The notes below the pieces were generated by a model. The model had not been told where the DNA came from, did no database searches, and saw nothing but the letters and a program-made list of their open reading frames with translations. From NCBI GenBank assembly GCA_014925825.1, contig JACGCK010000006.1, positions 992,001-1,056,000 of the forward strand: 64,000 nucleotides of DNA. Reading direction: 5' to 3'. Shown in pieces: positions 47,602 through 60,054 of this stretch. A program made the position numbers and the translations under genes. The stretch's first letter is position 1, and each line of letters begins with the position of its first letter. This DNA comes from Pholiota molesta (lineage: Eukaryota > Basidiomycota > Agaricomycetes > Agaricales > Strophariaceae).

Positions 47602-49858
47602 ATGTCCACAAACACCATAGACGACGCGGAGAAGGGCATTCCGGATCAGTACCCAGTGGCCGTCTCCTTCCCCGTGGTCCACTCGGCATCATCGGTGCGT
47701 GCGGCGGATACATTGGCCTCGCTGCCCGCCCTAGAAATCGTTTCCAGTCCCAAGTTCCCATCGGAGAAGGTCTCCCCAAATCCGCCTCGGGCCACCTCCA
47801 GAGTTGTTTTATCTATCCCGCCTAAGAAGGCCTTGAAAAAGAGAGCAAGGCGATGGGTGCGGTTTCAGCTGTGGTTCAATACCTACCGGTATGTATGGAT
47901 TTTAAATCGGGGCCTTATATAGGTCGTCTTGACGTCTCTCCCTTGTAGAAAATTCTTCGCCGTTGTTATGTCATTCAACTTAGTTGGGCTCGGTTTAGCC
48001 ATCGCCGATGTCTGGAAATACCCACGGAATTATACTGGAGCGTTTGTTCTGGGAAATTTGCTGGTCGCTATTCTTATGAGGAACGAGCTTTTCGGGCGTT
48101 TTCTTTATCTCATAGTCAACACCCTGTTCGCTAAGGTGAGCATCATATCTAATTTGGGACTGTGGTCAACGGGCGCTAAAAGTCTTGAAGTGGACCCCTT
48201 TAAGTTTTCGTCTTGGCTGCACATCCGTCCTACAACACCTCGGCGGAATACATTCTGGATGTGCTACATCTGGATTTCTTTGGCTGATATTCCGAGTGGC
48301 GACCATATTAATTAACCATAAAAATAATCACGACGCCGTTCTGGTGACGGGTGTTCTCACGAACCTTGTCGTGGGCGTCTCTATTGTGTCTGCATTTCCG
48401 TGGGTGCGGAATACTCATCACAAGTCGGTTCACTCGCAAAGAAAAATCGTGTATCTTCTGACGGCATTCGTAGTGTTTTTGAGCGGCACCATCGGTTTAT
48501 GGGATGGTGCGTTCCACGACAAAGAAAATACGACAATCGTGCTGATATCTTTTCCACGAATTAGGTTAGGTCTTTTGTCCAGTAAGCTAATATTCCTCTC
48601 TGATTGTCAGCACCTTGTATTAACCTTCTTAGCTTGGATATTCGTTGTTCTCGGCGACAGTTACGACCTTCAAACTCATGCCTGGAACCCTGATGGGTTC
48701 CATATAGTCCGGCAGCAAGATTTCTGGTTTGCATTCGGAATGACTGTATTGTGAGCAGAAAATAAGGTGCTAGAATATTCTATTATCTAACCTTCTTTCT
48801 CCAACAGCGTGATAATCCCGTGGTTAACGATAAGAGAAGTCAAAGTCGATATCGAAATTGTATGCGAAGCAGTTTCCCTTCTGGCCCAGTGACTGACTTA
48901 TAGAGTGCAGCCATCACCGAAAGTCGCTATCATCCGCTTTGAACGTGGTATGCAACAGGGCCTCCTGGCGAGGATTAGCCGAAGTTCTATCATGGAGTAC
49001 CACGCCTTTGGAATTATCTCGTATGTGTCTGCGACCTTGATATATCGGCCTCAATTAGGAATTATACTGATGATCCATATCAGGGAAGGAGTTCACGCCA
49101 AAGAACACTATCTCATATGCGGAGTCCAGGGGGATTTTACTCAATCTCTTGTCGATGACCCTCCGACTCACCTGTGGACACGGCAGTTAAAGGTATACAC
49201 TTTCCAAGCCAGAAGCCAGCCACATGTCTAAATATTTCCACTTAGTTCGCAGGAGTGTCTAATACATCGACTCTATACAAGCGCGGCATCCGAGTTTGTA
49301 CCGGGACTGGGCTTGGCGCAGCTCTGTCTACTTGTCTGCAGGTAAGATATTCTTGTGTGCTGACTACAGTCAACGACAAGCGCTGACCGATTATTCTCAT
49401 AATAAAAAGAGTCCTGATTGGTGAGTACTTACCGGAATTAGCTGCAATGCCAGGCAGAGTTCAGACACTAAACCGATTTTCAGGTATCTTATCTGGATAG
49501 GTTCAGATCAAGAGAAAACATTTGGCCCAACAATATCAAATCTTATCAGCAAGCACTTGGGCCCCGAACGTGTACGTTATGGGACTCGAAAGCAAGGGGT
49601 TCGAGAATTGTTTGTTGTTGTAACGTACCTGTCTTCTAACTTTCGTTGCAGGGGGCCGCCCGGACACCTTGAAACTCATCAAAGATGTCTACAAGTCGTG
49701 GAATGCAGAAGTTGTCTTTATCACCTCAAATTTCCAAGGGAATCGAGAAATGATGGAAGGGTGCAAGGAGGCGGGGATCCCAGCATTCGTACGTTCTTTC
49801 GATATTGCCCTTTTGTGTTTAACTCACCTCGCTCCAGGGTACTCTGTGGGACTTTTAA
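47602..49858 (+). CDS. Polytopic membrane protein with ferredoxin-reductase-like C-terminus (two frame breaks)
   Basis: The start gives MSTNTIDDAEKGIPDQYPVA; a basic linker (KKALKKRARRWVRFQLWFNT) leads to helices KFFAVVMSFNLVGLGLAIAD, GAFVLGNLLVAILMRNELFG and RFLYLIVNTLFAK. Next come WTPLSFRLGCTSVLQHLGGI with HSGCATSGF, DAVLVTGVLTNLVVGVSIVS and VFERHHRFMGW, a paired-His arrangement like haem-binding ferric reductases. After AWIFVVLGDSYDLQTHAWN come PSPKVAIIRFERGMQQGLLA, YHAFGIIS, YLICGVQGDFTQSL, and nucleotide-binding-like CTGTGLGAALSTCLQ, then LIWIGSDQEKTFG and VVFITSNFQGNREMMEGCKE. It ends PAFGTLWDF. It resembles the membrane module of basidiomycete NRPS-like/adenylate-forming reductases, here standing alone. 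Single-base losses at about 48505 and 49571. Confidence 0.65.
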
Positions 49859-50071
49859 TTTGGCTTTCAACAATATCTTGAGCATAATAATCAACTGTAT
49901 CCTTATTCTCTGCATTTGGCCAATGAAAAGTTTATAACCACCAACGCTGCGACCTAAATAGTAATTAATGGTGTCACTATCTGTCGGACGATCCGACGAG
50001 ATTAAACTTGGATCCCAGTTGGATCCCAGTGAGAGGATCGGGCTTTGAAAGAAAGCCACCCAAGAGGAGTA

Positions 50072-51223
50072 TCAGGAAATGGTTTTCTTAGGCGAGTGGC
50101 TTTGGAGAGATAATGGAGACACAAAAACGTTGCTTCGGTACCATTGTAGCTCTGTCAGGATTATAAGAGCGTTTATGGGGAAATTTAATATTAATTGCAT
50201 ACCTCTGATCGAGCTGCGGATATCGTCCAACGCTCTATAGCAAGTCGGTTAATAAATTCCAGAAGGAACCCTGCTCGCTGCTCACCTGTGGCTAGATTCA
50301 GCAGTTCTCGGAGGAATCCCTTTCTGAGCAAACCAACGACGGGATATTTCCTATTCATAATAAATGAAATTGTCAGTAAAAGCACACTGGTTCAATGCAA
50401 GCAAGCAAACCTTTATTGAAGAAACATCTGTTAACTCAATGAGTAATTTATCGACGAGCCGGAAGCATAGGTCTTATATACGTACCGACAATACTAAATA
50501 CATATGTAAGTCAAAGTGAATTAAATTTACCAGTAGATGACGAACCGGTAGTGAAGGTGGTCAATGACTTTAGGCATTTGTTCGACTAAGAACATGCGAT
50601 CAGCATGGACACTGTTTCCGGCTAAGACACCGATCCTTTCTGTTGGTATCCATTTCTTGACATAGTCAAGAACCTTTTCCGCGACGAATTCGAGCGTATG
50701 TGGGGAATCAAGACATGCTTGGGTCAGGCCTGACTAGACAGTCATAAGCGTTGCCACCAGGGGTTGTTGACTCGGAAGCTGGGAACTTTACGCACTCTTC
50801 CGTGTTGTTCTGTACACCAAGCATCCATCCTATGTCCTCCTGACGCGTGAATATAATATAGTAGATGGCGAACACGCGACTTACCCATCTAAATATTCTT
50901 GTCTGTCTTAATGACATATTCAAGCCCTTCATCCATAATATCAAGGTTGCCATTAGTTATCAGAACCTGTCATTCATTGTCATTCAGGATATAGAGAGGA
51001 AGGTTGGTGCATACCGCAATTTCTATAATTTTGTCTTTCGTGGATTGAGGCCCGTCATTTCACAATCAATCCATACCAGAGGGCCAGCATTGAAGTCCAA
51101 TGGCTTTGCCGCCATGTTGACGTAAAGTCCTCGAGGTCGAGGGGCTGCTCGTACGATGGGAGATGGTCGCAGATGATGGAATACACCAGCAGATGGCCTT
51201 ACGAATCTAGAGGCCGCCAACAT
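50072..51223 (-). CDS. REX2: Oligoribonuclease (REXO2-type 3'-5' exonuclease; two or more frame breaks)
   Basis: Degrades 2-5 nt RNA fragments in mitochondria and cytosol. ATG at 51223 begins MLAASRFVRPSAGVF, a basic presequence-like N-terminus; an inner ATG (MAAKPLDFNAGP) may give a cytosolic form. The DEDDh exonuclease core is clear: VWIDCEMTGLNP, LDIMDEGLEYVIKTDKNI, AWCTEQHGR, SGLTQACLDSPHT, VLDYVKKWIPTERIGVLAGN, SVHADRMFLVEQMPKVIDHL and HYRFV. DVSSIK and EISRRWFAQKGIPPRTAESS follow, with RALDDIRSSIR and ELQWYRSNVFV near the end. Reading frame is lost by one base at about 51035 (AAGGAC read as AAGAC) and 50891 (T run short by one). The junction between HYRFV and DVSSIK also does not resolve cleanly. 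A conserved single-copy type gene, unlikely to be truly inactive. Confidence 0.85.
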
Positions 51224-51475
51224 TCAACGACAAAGAACGATAATAAGTCAAGGTGGCTTGTCAGTGGCGGCTTTACAACTCGGAAATTTGGCAGAAACAA
51301 AGACAAACAACGCGGTGTCGTGTACCACCATATCTGGCTGTCCCAGCGCTCACTTCATACTGAGGCTCTCTTTATTCTGGACTACTGTCGGAATATCCAA
51401 TGTCTGATTGGAAGCGGCTGGTCTATGTCTGTCTGATCTGCTTCAAGGCCCACTGTATGTTCAAAAATATCTGTA

Positions 51476-52542
51476 ATGTCGACAATCCTTATCGATTCGC
51501 CACCCAGGGCATCGATAGAGATTCTGCCTGGTGGTCTGAAGGAATGGGAAGACATAGAAGTGCCCCCAGGTCGAAAAACCCTCTCCTCTCTTTCCTTTTG
51601 TCTTTGTGGAAGGAAACTCGGAGTACCCAAAAAGATCCTTTGTGCTGTTTACTTGGCAGCAGTAAATATGTCATGGCGATCCTCGGATGTTCGGACAGCA
51701 AGTGCAGCATCGAGCGTTATCATCTTGTTGAATCCTGCTCATCAAACGGCTCTCAATGCTCGCAAGCGGCTTATTCGTGACGGGCAATTAGACGCTTCGA
51801 AGGAACTCCTGTTCACGGAGCTTGTTGCTTGTGGATCCCAGAATGTGGAAAGCAATCAATGATGTGGGATCATCGCCGATGGTGCTTTGGGCAAATATAC
51901 GGGATAATGGGATCTGCCGCACATTTACCATATATCCAACATTGGGCAAGCTCCGAAGAGATGCAAATATTTCCGAGGATGAGCCCAGCCGCCGTTCAGC
52001 ACGAACTAGGTGTCATTCGACGGACTTGCGAAACATATCCACGCAATTATTATGGATGGTCGCAATGGCATTTCATGATCAATATTTGTTATGCTTCAAT
52101 ACATTTCTCAGAAGATACCGCCACGAAACGGGGATTCTTTGGTATTATCACACAGTCATACACGGGTCTCCGAAATTGGGTCAATCATCATGTTTCCGAT
52201 TACTCTGCAATGCATCAGCTATTCCAAATCCAGAACCTTATTGAACATCTGACACGCATAGAGTCGCTCACAATCAACCTGAGGAGCGATTTGACGCCGT
52301 CGACGCTTGCAGCTGCAGATCATGCACTATCACTCGTGACTGCTTTCCCCACCCACGAGTCCCTATGGATGTACCTGCGAGTCTCAGTCGCTGGTTTATC
52401 CCCCGAAACACGCACAAATTTTCTAGAGCGAATCAAGAATCAGAGCGTGTCTGAGGAAACTAGCAGCCACTTCGCAAAGCAGCTTTTCAGTTGGTTTTCT
52501 CGACAGGAAAGTCTTTCGGTGGAAAGTACAGAAACTATATGA
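51476..52542 (+). CDS. Protein prenyltransferase alpha-subunit repeat protein (PTAR1-like; one frame break)
   Basis: Contains the tetratricopeptide-like PPTA repeats found in farnesyl/geranylgeranyl transferase alpha subunits: NPAHQTALNARKRLIRDG, MMWDHRRWCF, CETYPRNYYGWSQWHFM, HHVSDYSAMHQLFQIQNLI and PTHESLWMYLRVSVAGLSPE. The visible start is MSTILIDSPPRASIEILPGG. The N-terminal and C-terminal parts lie in different frames; the join is at about 51849, where an A run appears one base short, between GSQNVE and KQSMMWDHRRW. The layout, with a poorly conserved N-terminal 110 residues and WDHRRW rather than WxxR of RAM2, fits PTAR1 better than a canonical alpha subunit. No intron is needed after the start. 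Partner beta subunit is not in this window. Confidence 0.75.
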
Positions 52543-53001
52543 ATGCAGCGATGTATCCTACAATTTTCTGGTATTTTGATGACTGAATATTATTGCGAGA
52601 TCAACAATAATGAACCAGGTGCGATAAAGAAGTTCAATCAAACTTCCAATGCATTCCAATCTTGAGTTGGAGATTGCTTCCTATCAAAGCTTATAGCTCC
52701 GGGTTATCAGCCTAAATAGCCAATACTCCTCAACTTGAAGCAACGAGTAAATACCAGCACCTTCGGACGGTTTCTAGATTTCGGACGGACAAGTGCAACG
52801 ATTCCCAGAAAATAAACGCTCGGTTATCTGATAAGATAGGTACACGTGGTGCTTGACGTGGACAGCGCGTGTCGTGTCGAATTGGGACCCAGGCTCTCCC
52901 AGATAATTCAGTGTTCGCGCGAATTGACTTTCTATCCTACACTTACACAGCGCGATATGAGTCGACACTGATCCTACTTCTGCCATTTACATTGCTAGGA
53001 A
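52543..53001. other. Intergenic
   Basis: 3' flank of the PTAR1-like gene and promoter of the HRD3-like gene. Nothing else was recognised. Confidence 0.4.
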
Positions 53002-56000
53002 ATGGAATCCAAAAACAGGCTCTGTGCCCGGAAGGCCACCTGGCTCGCCTTCGGCCTCATTGCACTGGCAGCGAGTATCTCCTCGGCACAAGATCAAGCA
53101 CCACAAGAACCCTTCTCAGAAACCACCTATGTGAGCCCAGCATCAGCGAACTATGAAGGTGTGATGCTGAGCCGTAATTTTGGACTTTTAGGCTCTTGGT
53201 GACGCGACGACTTCAAGTCTGCAGCCGACATCGTCAGATAGTACAGCGGTTGTTACAGGTGTACTACCCGTGAGTCAGCAAAATATTTGGTAGGTCTGCA
53301 AAATGCTGAATATAATCTCTAGGGATCCGCACCTCCACAGCCTGAATTTGACCAAGGAGCAGAAGGTAGAGACTCTATTTCTTTGCGAGCAGGCATGGGC
53401 TCACGACTTGTTAATCCCAGCTGTACGCGCCTACAAACAAGCTATATCAACCTTGACAACCCTGAGAGCCCATCCACCACAACACACATTCGATCCCGCG
53501 CTTGCGAATGGAAACGGACATTCCAAATCCATATTTTCTTCCTTCCTTCCTAACTTGCAAGGTCAAGGCCCGATTGGTAGCGTTGTTCGCATCATTCTCA
53601 AACTCCACAGCTCTGTCAATCGCGTTGTCAGTGTGCTTAGCCCGGAGACGTTAGGGCTAGGTACAAAGAAGAAGGATGAGGAACTCAGAGGAAAGGCTAT
53701 AAAGGTTATTGACCTCCTGCAACACTCGCAGAATTGGGCAACATGGATGCGTTATTCACTCTCGCTCAAGTATCATTAGTGGGTCTCCCCTCTCATCAAA
53801 GATAATAACCATTTTGTTAACTCTGCCTTAGTTTCCTCCAACTTCACACTTCGTCATGGATCCACATTTGGCTTACCATTCACTCTCAACACATGCATAC
53901 CATACAGGAAATGCTACATCTCAAGCGCAACTAGCATTCTTCCATGCATCAGGGTACAAGGGGTGGTACCAGTAGACCAAGGCAAAGCCCAGCTCTATGC
54001 CACATTTGCTGCCAATGGAGGCGACAAAGGCGCCCAAATGACGCTGGGCTACCGTTATTGGTCCGGCATCGGCACTGCAGAAAACTGCGAAAGCGCGCTG
54101 GCATGGTATGGAAGTGCAGCTGAACAAGGTTTGGGTGTTGCATCTTTTGTGTTGTTGATCGAGATGCTGATGCCGCCCTATGATCTAAGCTATGGCAAAG
54201 TTCGAGTCCGGCCCTCCAGGAGGTCGTACATTACCACAAACGGCTACGCGGCTCTCGGACCTTGCTGGTGGAATTTATGGTCCAGGAGCGAGCGTTGCCT
54301 CAACTGGGCTTAACAGTCATAGACCTGCCATCAAAGCAGGAATAGCCCGGGCTGCGGGGAGACTTGGGAGGACGTTCTTGAATATTATCTAGTAAATATC
54401 AATCCCTCTACACTCCGATCATCTACTCTAACTTTACTCATTAATGTTCATAGTTCAACGCCGAACGTGGCGAAATCGAATTCGCATTCCGACTGGGGAA
54501 AATCTTCTATCAAGGCAGTATATATCCTTCTGCTGGAGGTATCGCTTCTGGAAGTGAAGGCGTCGGCGCCATCCCACGTAATTTCAAGTCGGCGCGCCGG
54601 TACTTCCTCCTGATCGCAAGACAAGTCTGGCCGCACGATCCACCGAGCGCCATGCAGACCAAGGACGAACAGAAGCCGGTCGGGTTTGCAGCGGCTAGTG
54701 CGGCGTACATTGGGCGCATGTACCTTCGGGGAGAAGGCGTCAAGGTTGATTATGCTTTGGCCAAGGCATGGTTTGACAGAGCAGCGGAGCATGGCGACCG
54801 GGAGGCGCATAATGGCATGGGCATCATGTATAGAGACGGACTTGGTGTGAAGCCGGATATAGCGAAAGCGATGGCGCATTTTAACGCTGCGGCTGGTCAG
54901 GAGCTCGCAGAGGCGCAAGTTAACGTCGGGAAATACCATTACTGTAAGCCCGATTTCGTTCCACTTCAAAAACATAAGTTGCTAATATGAATTATTTTTC
55001 CTCCTCCACAGACCGTGGCGAACTCGGACTTGCCACCACCTACTTCGAGACCGCCGTTCGCAGTGGCTCGCCATTTGAAGCATACTACTACTTGGGAGAA
55101 ATTCAGTCAGCCCAAACATCCAATCCAGCTGTACCGCGCCATGTGGCCTCGAGCTCATGCGCGATGGCAGTGTCGTTCTACAAACTCGTCGCTGAGCGCG
55201 GTGTCTGGGACGACGATCTCCTGCGCGACGCAGAGATTGCGTGGATGTCGGGGACAGATCAGGGCAAGGAAGTCGCTATGCTGAAGTGGTGGATGGCGGC
55301 TGAACGCGGCAATGAGATCGCGCAGAACAATTTGGCGTACGTTTTAGATCAGGGTATGTGTCCACCGGCTCTCCTTTTCTTCACACCTCATGTGCTTATA
55401 TATGTTTCTTGTTTTATTTGATGAAGACAAGAGTATTTTGCGGCTTACAAGGTTCTCGCCCATGACGACTTCCACGGACCAGGCCAGGCTCGCACTTACC
55501 CAGTGGATCCGCGCCGCTGGCCAGCGGAATATAGATGCCCTTGTTAAAGTAGGAGATTATTACTACCATGGGCTGGGCGTCCCAGACGAGCCAGAACAAA
55601 CACGTCTCGAAAAGGCTGCCCGATACTACCAGTCGGCCTCGGATACCCAGATGAGCGCGCTCGCTATGTGGAACCTTGGGTGGATGTACGAGAATGGCAT
55701 TGGTGTGCCCCAGGTATGCGTTGAACTTCATTTCCATATGTGATATAGTGGTTGAGTTGATGTGAATTTATAGGATTTCCATCTGGCTAAACGACATTAT
55801 GATTCGGCGCTCGAGACGAACTCGGAGGCGTATCTTCCTGTAATTTTGTCGCTCGGAAAACTATATGCACGGAGCATCTGGCATACCCTTACTGGTGGCA
55901 CTGGTGGACTCAACCTCTGGGGTCCAGATGAAGACGAAACAGGTTGGTTTGCTCACCGCGATTTTTTTTATCGCCAGTATTGACATTTGGGTTTGACTTG

Positions 56001-56627
56001 TAATGATGTAGCCAAGCCTACTCGTGGAAGACAAATTGAGGAGGGTAAACAGAATAGCGGCATAGAAGAACGTCCTCGAGAGCGTGAAGAGGAATATTTC
56101 CGGGAGGAGGAAGATGGACCTTGGTATTTCGGCAAAGCTAAGGAAGAGTTTAATAAACGCCGAGACGGACAAGCTGTGGACGGGAGAAGGAGAGACGACG
56201 AAGACCCTATTCAGGTTGGTTCTTTCATTCTCTAGGAAATATGCTTTCATTTAGCTAATATTGATCTTTTGCAGTGGGCTAGAGATCGCCGGGACGCCGA
56301 AAGGAACGCGAAGGCGAATTCGGTCCCGAGGATTACTTCGAGGGCATGACGAGAGGAAACCGCGAGGACGCAGACTACGACGAGTTCGGCGAGACGATGC
56401 TCCTCGTTCTCCTGTGTCTGGTGATATCTGTTCTGCTCTACATCCGCACACGCATTGTTGAGCGGATGCGGAGAGAGGTGCGCGAGCAACAAGGTCAGGG
56501 CGGGAACCAGAACCAAAATGCCCAGCCCCGAAATGGGAATGGTAATGGAGGAGGCCTGTTCCCCCGCCTGGGGATCCTGCGCGGGATGATTGGGCTATTC
56601 TTCGGTGAATGTGTAGGTTTAATTTGA
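53002..56627 (+). CDS. HRD3: HRD3/SEL1-like ER-associated degradation component (four frame breaks)
   Basis: Lumenal scaffold of the HRD1 ubiquitin ligase that selects misfolded ER glycoproteins. It starts MESKNRLCARKATWLAFGLI; a signal peptide ends near ASISSAQD. Sel1 repeats run through the protein: FFHASGYKG, GAQMTLGYRYWSGIGTAENC, ALAWYGSAAEQ, AAYIGRMYLRGEGVKVDYA, KAWFDRAAEHGDREAHNGMG, MYRDGLGVKPDIAKAMAHFN and VGDYYYHGLGVPDEPE, then MWNLGWMYENGIGVPQ. Near the C-terminus an acidic/basic linker (EEEDGPWYFGKAKEEFNKRR) precedes one membrane helix (ETMLLVLLCLVISVLLYI) and a cytosolic Gly/Asn/Gln-rich tail. At least nine exons. The conserved frame breaks by one base at about 53735, 53961, 54357 and 56302, mostly short G or T runs read one base short. 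The first exon/intron junctions near 53160-53330 are uncertain. Confidence 0.88.
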
Positions 56628-56932
56628 GTTATTGTAAATGCATATTAGACTTGCCTAGCAAGAATGGTGTATCTTTTTCAAGACCAAATCCTTGGAAATT
56701 TCAAGCGAGGTGGTGGGCTCAGCTATTTTGTCTACATGAATGTTTGGCTGTGCTTGGTGAGTGGGTGACCACGTGTTGGAGTGAATGCGATACGCGCTCA
56801 GCGCTGGAGTGGTATCCTTATTCATTACAATCTCGGACGGAGTTTCTGGACACCCACCCCATCTACCCATCCTCCCTCACCTTCTCTCCTTTTAACTTAT
56901 TCTGTACATATACCAGGCCATCTATCGTTCCA

Positions 56933-57880
56933 ATGGCGTTTGACTTTGCCTCGCTCGAACCCCGGATCCACCAGATTCTCTCCGCCCCCGGGACGGATTT
57001 ATCGACCATTAGCGCGAAGCGTGTCAGGCGCCAGCTGCTCGAACTCGACCCTTCTCTGACCGCAGAATTTATGAAGGACAATAGGGAGGATGTGGATATG
57101 GTCATTGCTAGCGTGTTTGAGAAGGTGAGCGGCGAACAAGGCGCGGATGCTTCCACAAATGGCAGCAGCGAACCGGCCGTGGAGGAGAAGCCAGCCCCGT
57201 CACGTAAGCGAAAGCAGGAGGGCGGTGATCAAGTTCCCGACCAGGGGGACGACGCCGATGCCGCCGACAATACGCCTCCGCCCAAGAAGTCCAAGAAGGC
57301 GAAAAACGGTCGGGAGCTCACCGATGCTGAGCTAGCCCGCAAACTCGACAGTGAAATCAACAGCCGTTCTACACGGACAGGAACTAAAGGCCGTGGTGCG
57401 GCGAACGGGACAAAGAAGGGCGCGCGAGCGAAGAAGAGCGCAGCAACCGTGCATTCGGATGACGATAGTGACTCCGGTCCTAAGAAGAAACCAAGAAAGT
57501 CCGCAGGAACAGGAGCCAAGGGTGGCTTCGCAAAGGAGTTCGCTCTGAGGTAAGATAGCTTTTAACCACTTTTCGGACCATGGCATTCATTGCTGACATC
57601 TTCATCCAGCGAGCCATTAGCAGCGCTCCTCCAAGTCGATAAGCTATCGCGACCACAAGTGGTGAAGCAACTCTGGGTCTATATTAAAGGAAATGAGTTA
57701 CAAAACCCCGACAACAAACGCGAGATCCTGTGCGACGTAAATCTACGAGCCGTCTTCGGTGTTGACAAATCGACATGTTCAAAATGAACAAGGTTCTTGG
57801 ACAGTAAGTGCTATACCTCGACTCTTTGGAGAAAGCCTATTTTAAACACTTCCAATAGGCACTTACACGAAAATGAGTGA
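56933..57880 (+). CDS. DEK_C and SWIB/MDM2 domain protein (Tri1/Uaf30-like; one frame break)
   Basis: Chromatin or RNA polymerase I-associated factor by family. MAFDFASLEPRIHQILSAPG opens a DEK_C domain (RVRRQLLELDPSLTAEF, then REDVDMVIASVFEKV). A charged linker with KRKQEGG, PPPKKSKKAKNGRE and KKKPRKSAG is followed, after a GTAAGA intron, by the SWIB domain: SEPLAALLQVDKLSRPQVVK, QLWVYIKGNELQNPDNKREI and CDVNLRAVFGVDK. A one-base loss at about 57767 (AAAA read as AAA) displaces the last residues DMFKMNKVLGQ, which splice to HLHENE and the stop at 57880. In yeast such proteins are UAF30 (rDNA transcription) or TRI1; the two are not separated here. Confidence 0.88.
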
Positions 57881-58499
57881 CGCAGATCATAATCCTGCCA
57901 TCGTCCTCGCATGGCCCCAGGATGGCAGATGAAACTCTCCGATTCAAACAAAACTGCCATTCGAAAATATTGCATATCTTCTCTTCCATCTCCTTTCTGT
58001 GTGTTTTCTAATTAGCTAATCTCACGCTGTCCACTGTACATTTTATCTCCAATTCCACTCACGGCTTCTTCAATTCTTGTGGAACTCATAGCTAGCGAGA
58101 TCGATTCTATGATTTTATGAAAGTTATCTCGAATATGACATGTTCCATCACAACTAGCATTTCTTCGAAATACTGATACCGCATTGGACTCAGATCGCAG
58201 AAGTTACTTAACCACCTGACTGACCGTCATACATGTGAGCTCTCCCGATTCCTGGGTTACGAGGCTGAATATCTTCAGCTGTAGAATCCATATATACTAC
58301 AAATATGTACATGATAAAAAGCAAAACACATTTAAAGCCACGAAAGCATTTCGAACATTGTACTGTGCCACCCATAAACGGAGAGCCAGCTAAAAAAAGA
58401 AAAAAGAAACACAGAAAACATACATAAAAATACAGCGTCGGAGATGAAGTGGCCTCAGGACGCAACTATAACGAAGACCTCGTCTCCGCTCCATTCAGA
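57881..58499. other. Convergent 3' intergenic region
   Basis: AT-rich. A minus-strand frame at 58208-58465 is probably 3' untranslated sequence of the zinc-finger gene. Confidence 0.4.
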
Positions 58500-59697
58500 T
58501 CACGCAGAAGGCCTTGCATGCGGCGGCATTTCGGGCAGCGGCGGCTTCCCAAGCCAACACAACTTATACAAACTCTCGGGCTGCGGTGGCGGTATTGGCT
58601 TGCCAAGCAGCTTCGCCAGCCTCGCACAGGACTTCGGAACAATTTTATAGTGTCTGCGGAATGCGTCGGAGCGCGAGAGCGTCTGGTAGCACACCGGGCA
58701 CGTCCGCGTGCGCACGACGGCCGTGGTCTGCACCTCGTGCTTGCTCTTGATATGCCTCCCCAAGTCGTACTGCCGCGTGAAGGTCTTGTCGCATTGGGTG
58801 CATAGAAACACCTTGGCCTGCTTGGACTGCTTGCTGGGGTGCGGCTCTAATGGTGCGGCCGAGGGATTTGGAGCGATAGAACGCATATTGGGCACAGGAG
58901 AGGGCATTTTTTCGGCTGCGTGCTCTTCTTCCTCTAAGGGCTTTTTGCTTTTCTCGATATAAGATGTATCGAGCCGTTGAAGTTCGGCTGCTTCTAATAA
59001 CTGCTGCATCGTACTTCGTGGTCCTAGCATTTGTGCTGATGGCTCCGATAGCTCTGGTGAAGCGTCGCGGGCGTCTTCCGGTGGCGCTTCCACCTGGATC
59101 AGCGGCGGCTCGTCGATATCGCTCTCGACTTGGACATCCAATGAAAGTCGCCTGCTCGTCGACCGGATTCCCAGGGCCTGCGTTGCAGAAACCAAGCTGT
59201 CTTCTTCTATCTCTGCGAAGCTCCTCTTTCGTGCTTTCGACATGGGCTGGCCCGGACTGGTAGGTGGAGATGCATCGCGGGAGAGGCTGTGGGTGTAGGA
59301 TATTGGGGACGCAAGGCTCGATGGCGATGACGAGGGGTCATCATATACGAGGGAAGGGGTTCTGGGTTCAGCTACGGGACTTAGGCGGCTGGCGAGGCTG
59401 GCGAATACTTCATCCTATTGAATTGAATGAAAAGAATGCCATGAGCGCGAGAAACCAACAAGAAACATAATGGATTTAAATCTTTCTAGCGTAAGGACAC
59501 ATGGAGAGAGGACTCACAAAGCTTCTTCCTGTTATATTTGTTGGTAAATCTCGATAGTGACAACGGATATCCTCCTCTGGGTATCCTCTATTCGCTCGTC
59601 GCATTCCGGGTTCAAAGGACAGGGAGCTGTACTCCACGGCCGTCTCTGCTCTGCCCCGTGGAGGCGACAGTCTGGAGAAACTGACCGGCCACTGCAA
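58500..59697 (-). CDS. C2H2 zinc-finger protein
   Basis: Probable transcription factor. The last exon (59414-58500) reads DEVFASLASRLSPVAEPRTP, a Ser/Pro-rich region, KARKRSFAEIEED, an acidic stretch, and then a classical finger, FLCTQCDKTFTRQYDLGRHI (Cx2C...Hx4H completed by KSKH). A second, variant finger follows: TCPVCYQTLSRSDAFRRH with a terminal Cys instead of His (H-x6-C). It ends EMPPHARPSA. An upstream exon (about 59697-59518; WPVSFSRLSPPRGRAETAVE and then YRDLPTNITGRSF) joins in phase over a GTGAGT intron. The first exon is uncertain: a candidate MVIEDLEAEVS near 59803 has a phase mismatch. The retrotransposon begins about 250 bp upstream of that candidate. Confidence 0.75.
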
Positions 59698-60054
59698 ATG
59701 ACTGGGACTATCACTGTTGAGAAGCTGTGAGAACTATATCCTCCGTCTTCGAGAATAGTATACACTCACTAGATACTTCCGCCTCTAAATCTTCGATAAC
59801 CATCTATATCCTGCATACTGACTAGCCTTGCCCCGTCGGCGTCGAAAACCTAGCGATTAGCAGCCTCCAGGAGATGATGGAGCTGCGTGGGTCACCGATA
59901 GTGGCGACTTGTTGATAATCACCCCTCACAAAACTATGATGTTAGTTTATGTATGGGTTTGTGGGCTTGCTGTTACAAACCCTGGGTAGCATATGACATT
60001 ACAGGTTCGGTGTCTAAATTTGGGACGCTCAGGAGGGCTCGTACCGTGGCATTT

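Noticed and set aside
58208..58465. Small hydrophobic minus-strand protein
   Set aside because: Lies directly behind the stop of the zinc-finger gene, AT-rich and low complexity; most likely 3' untranslated sequence.
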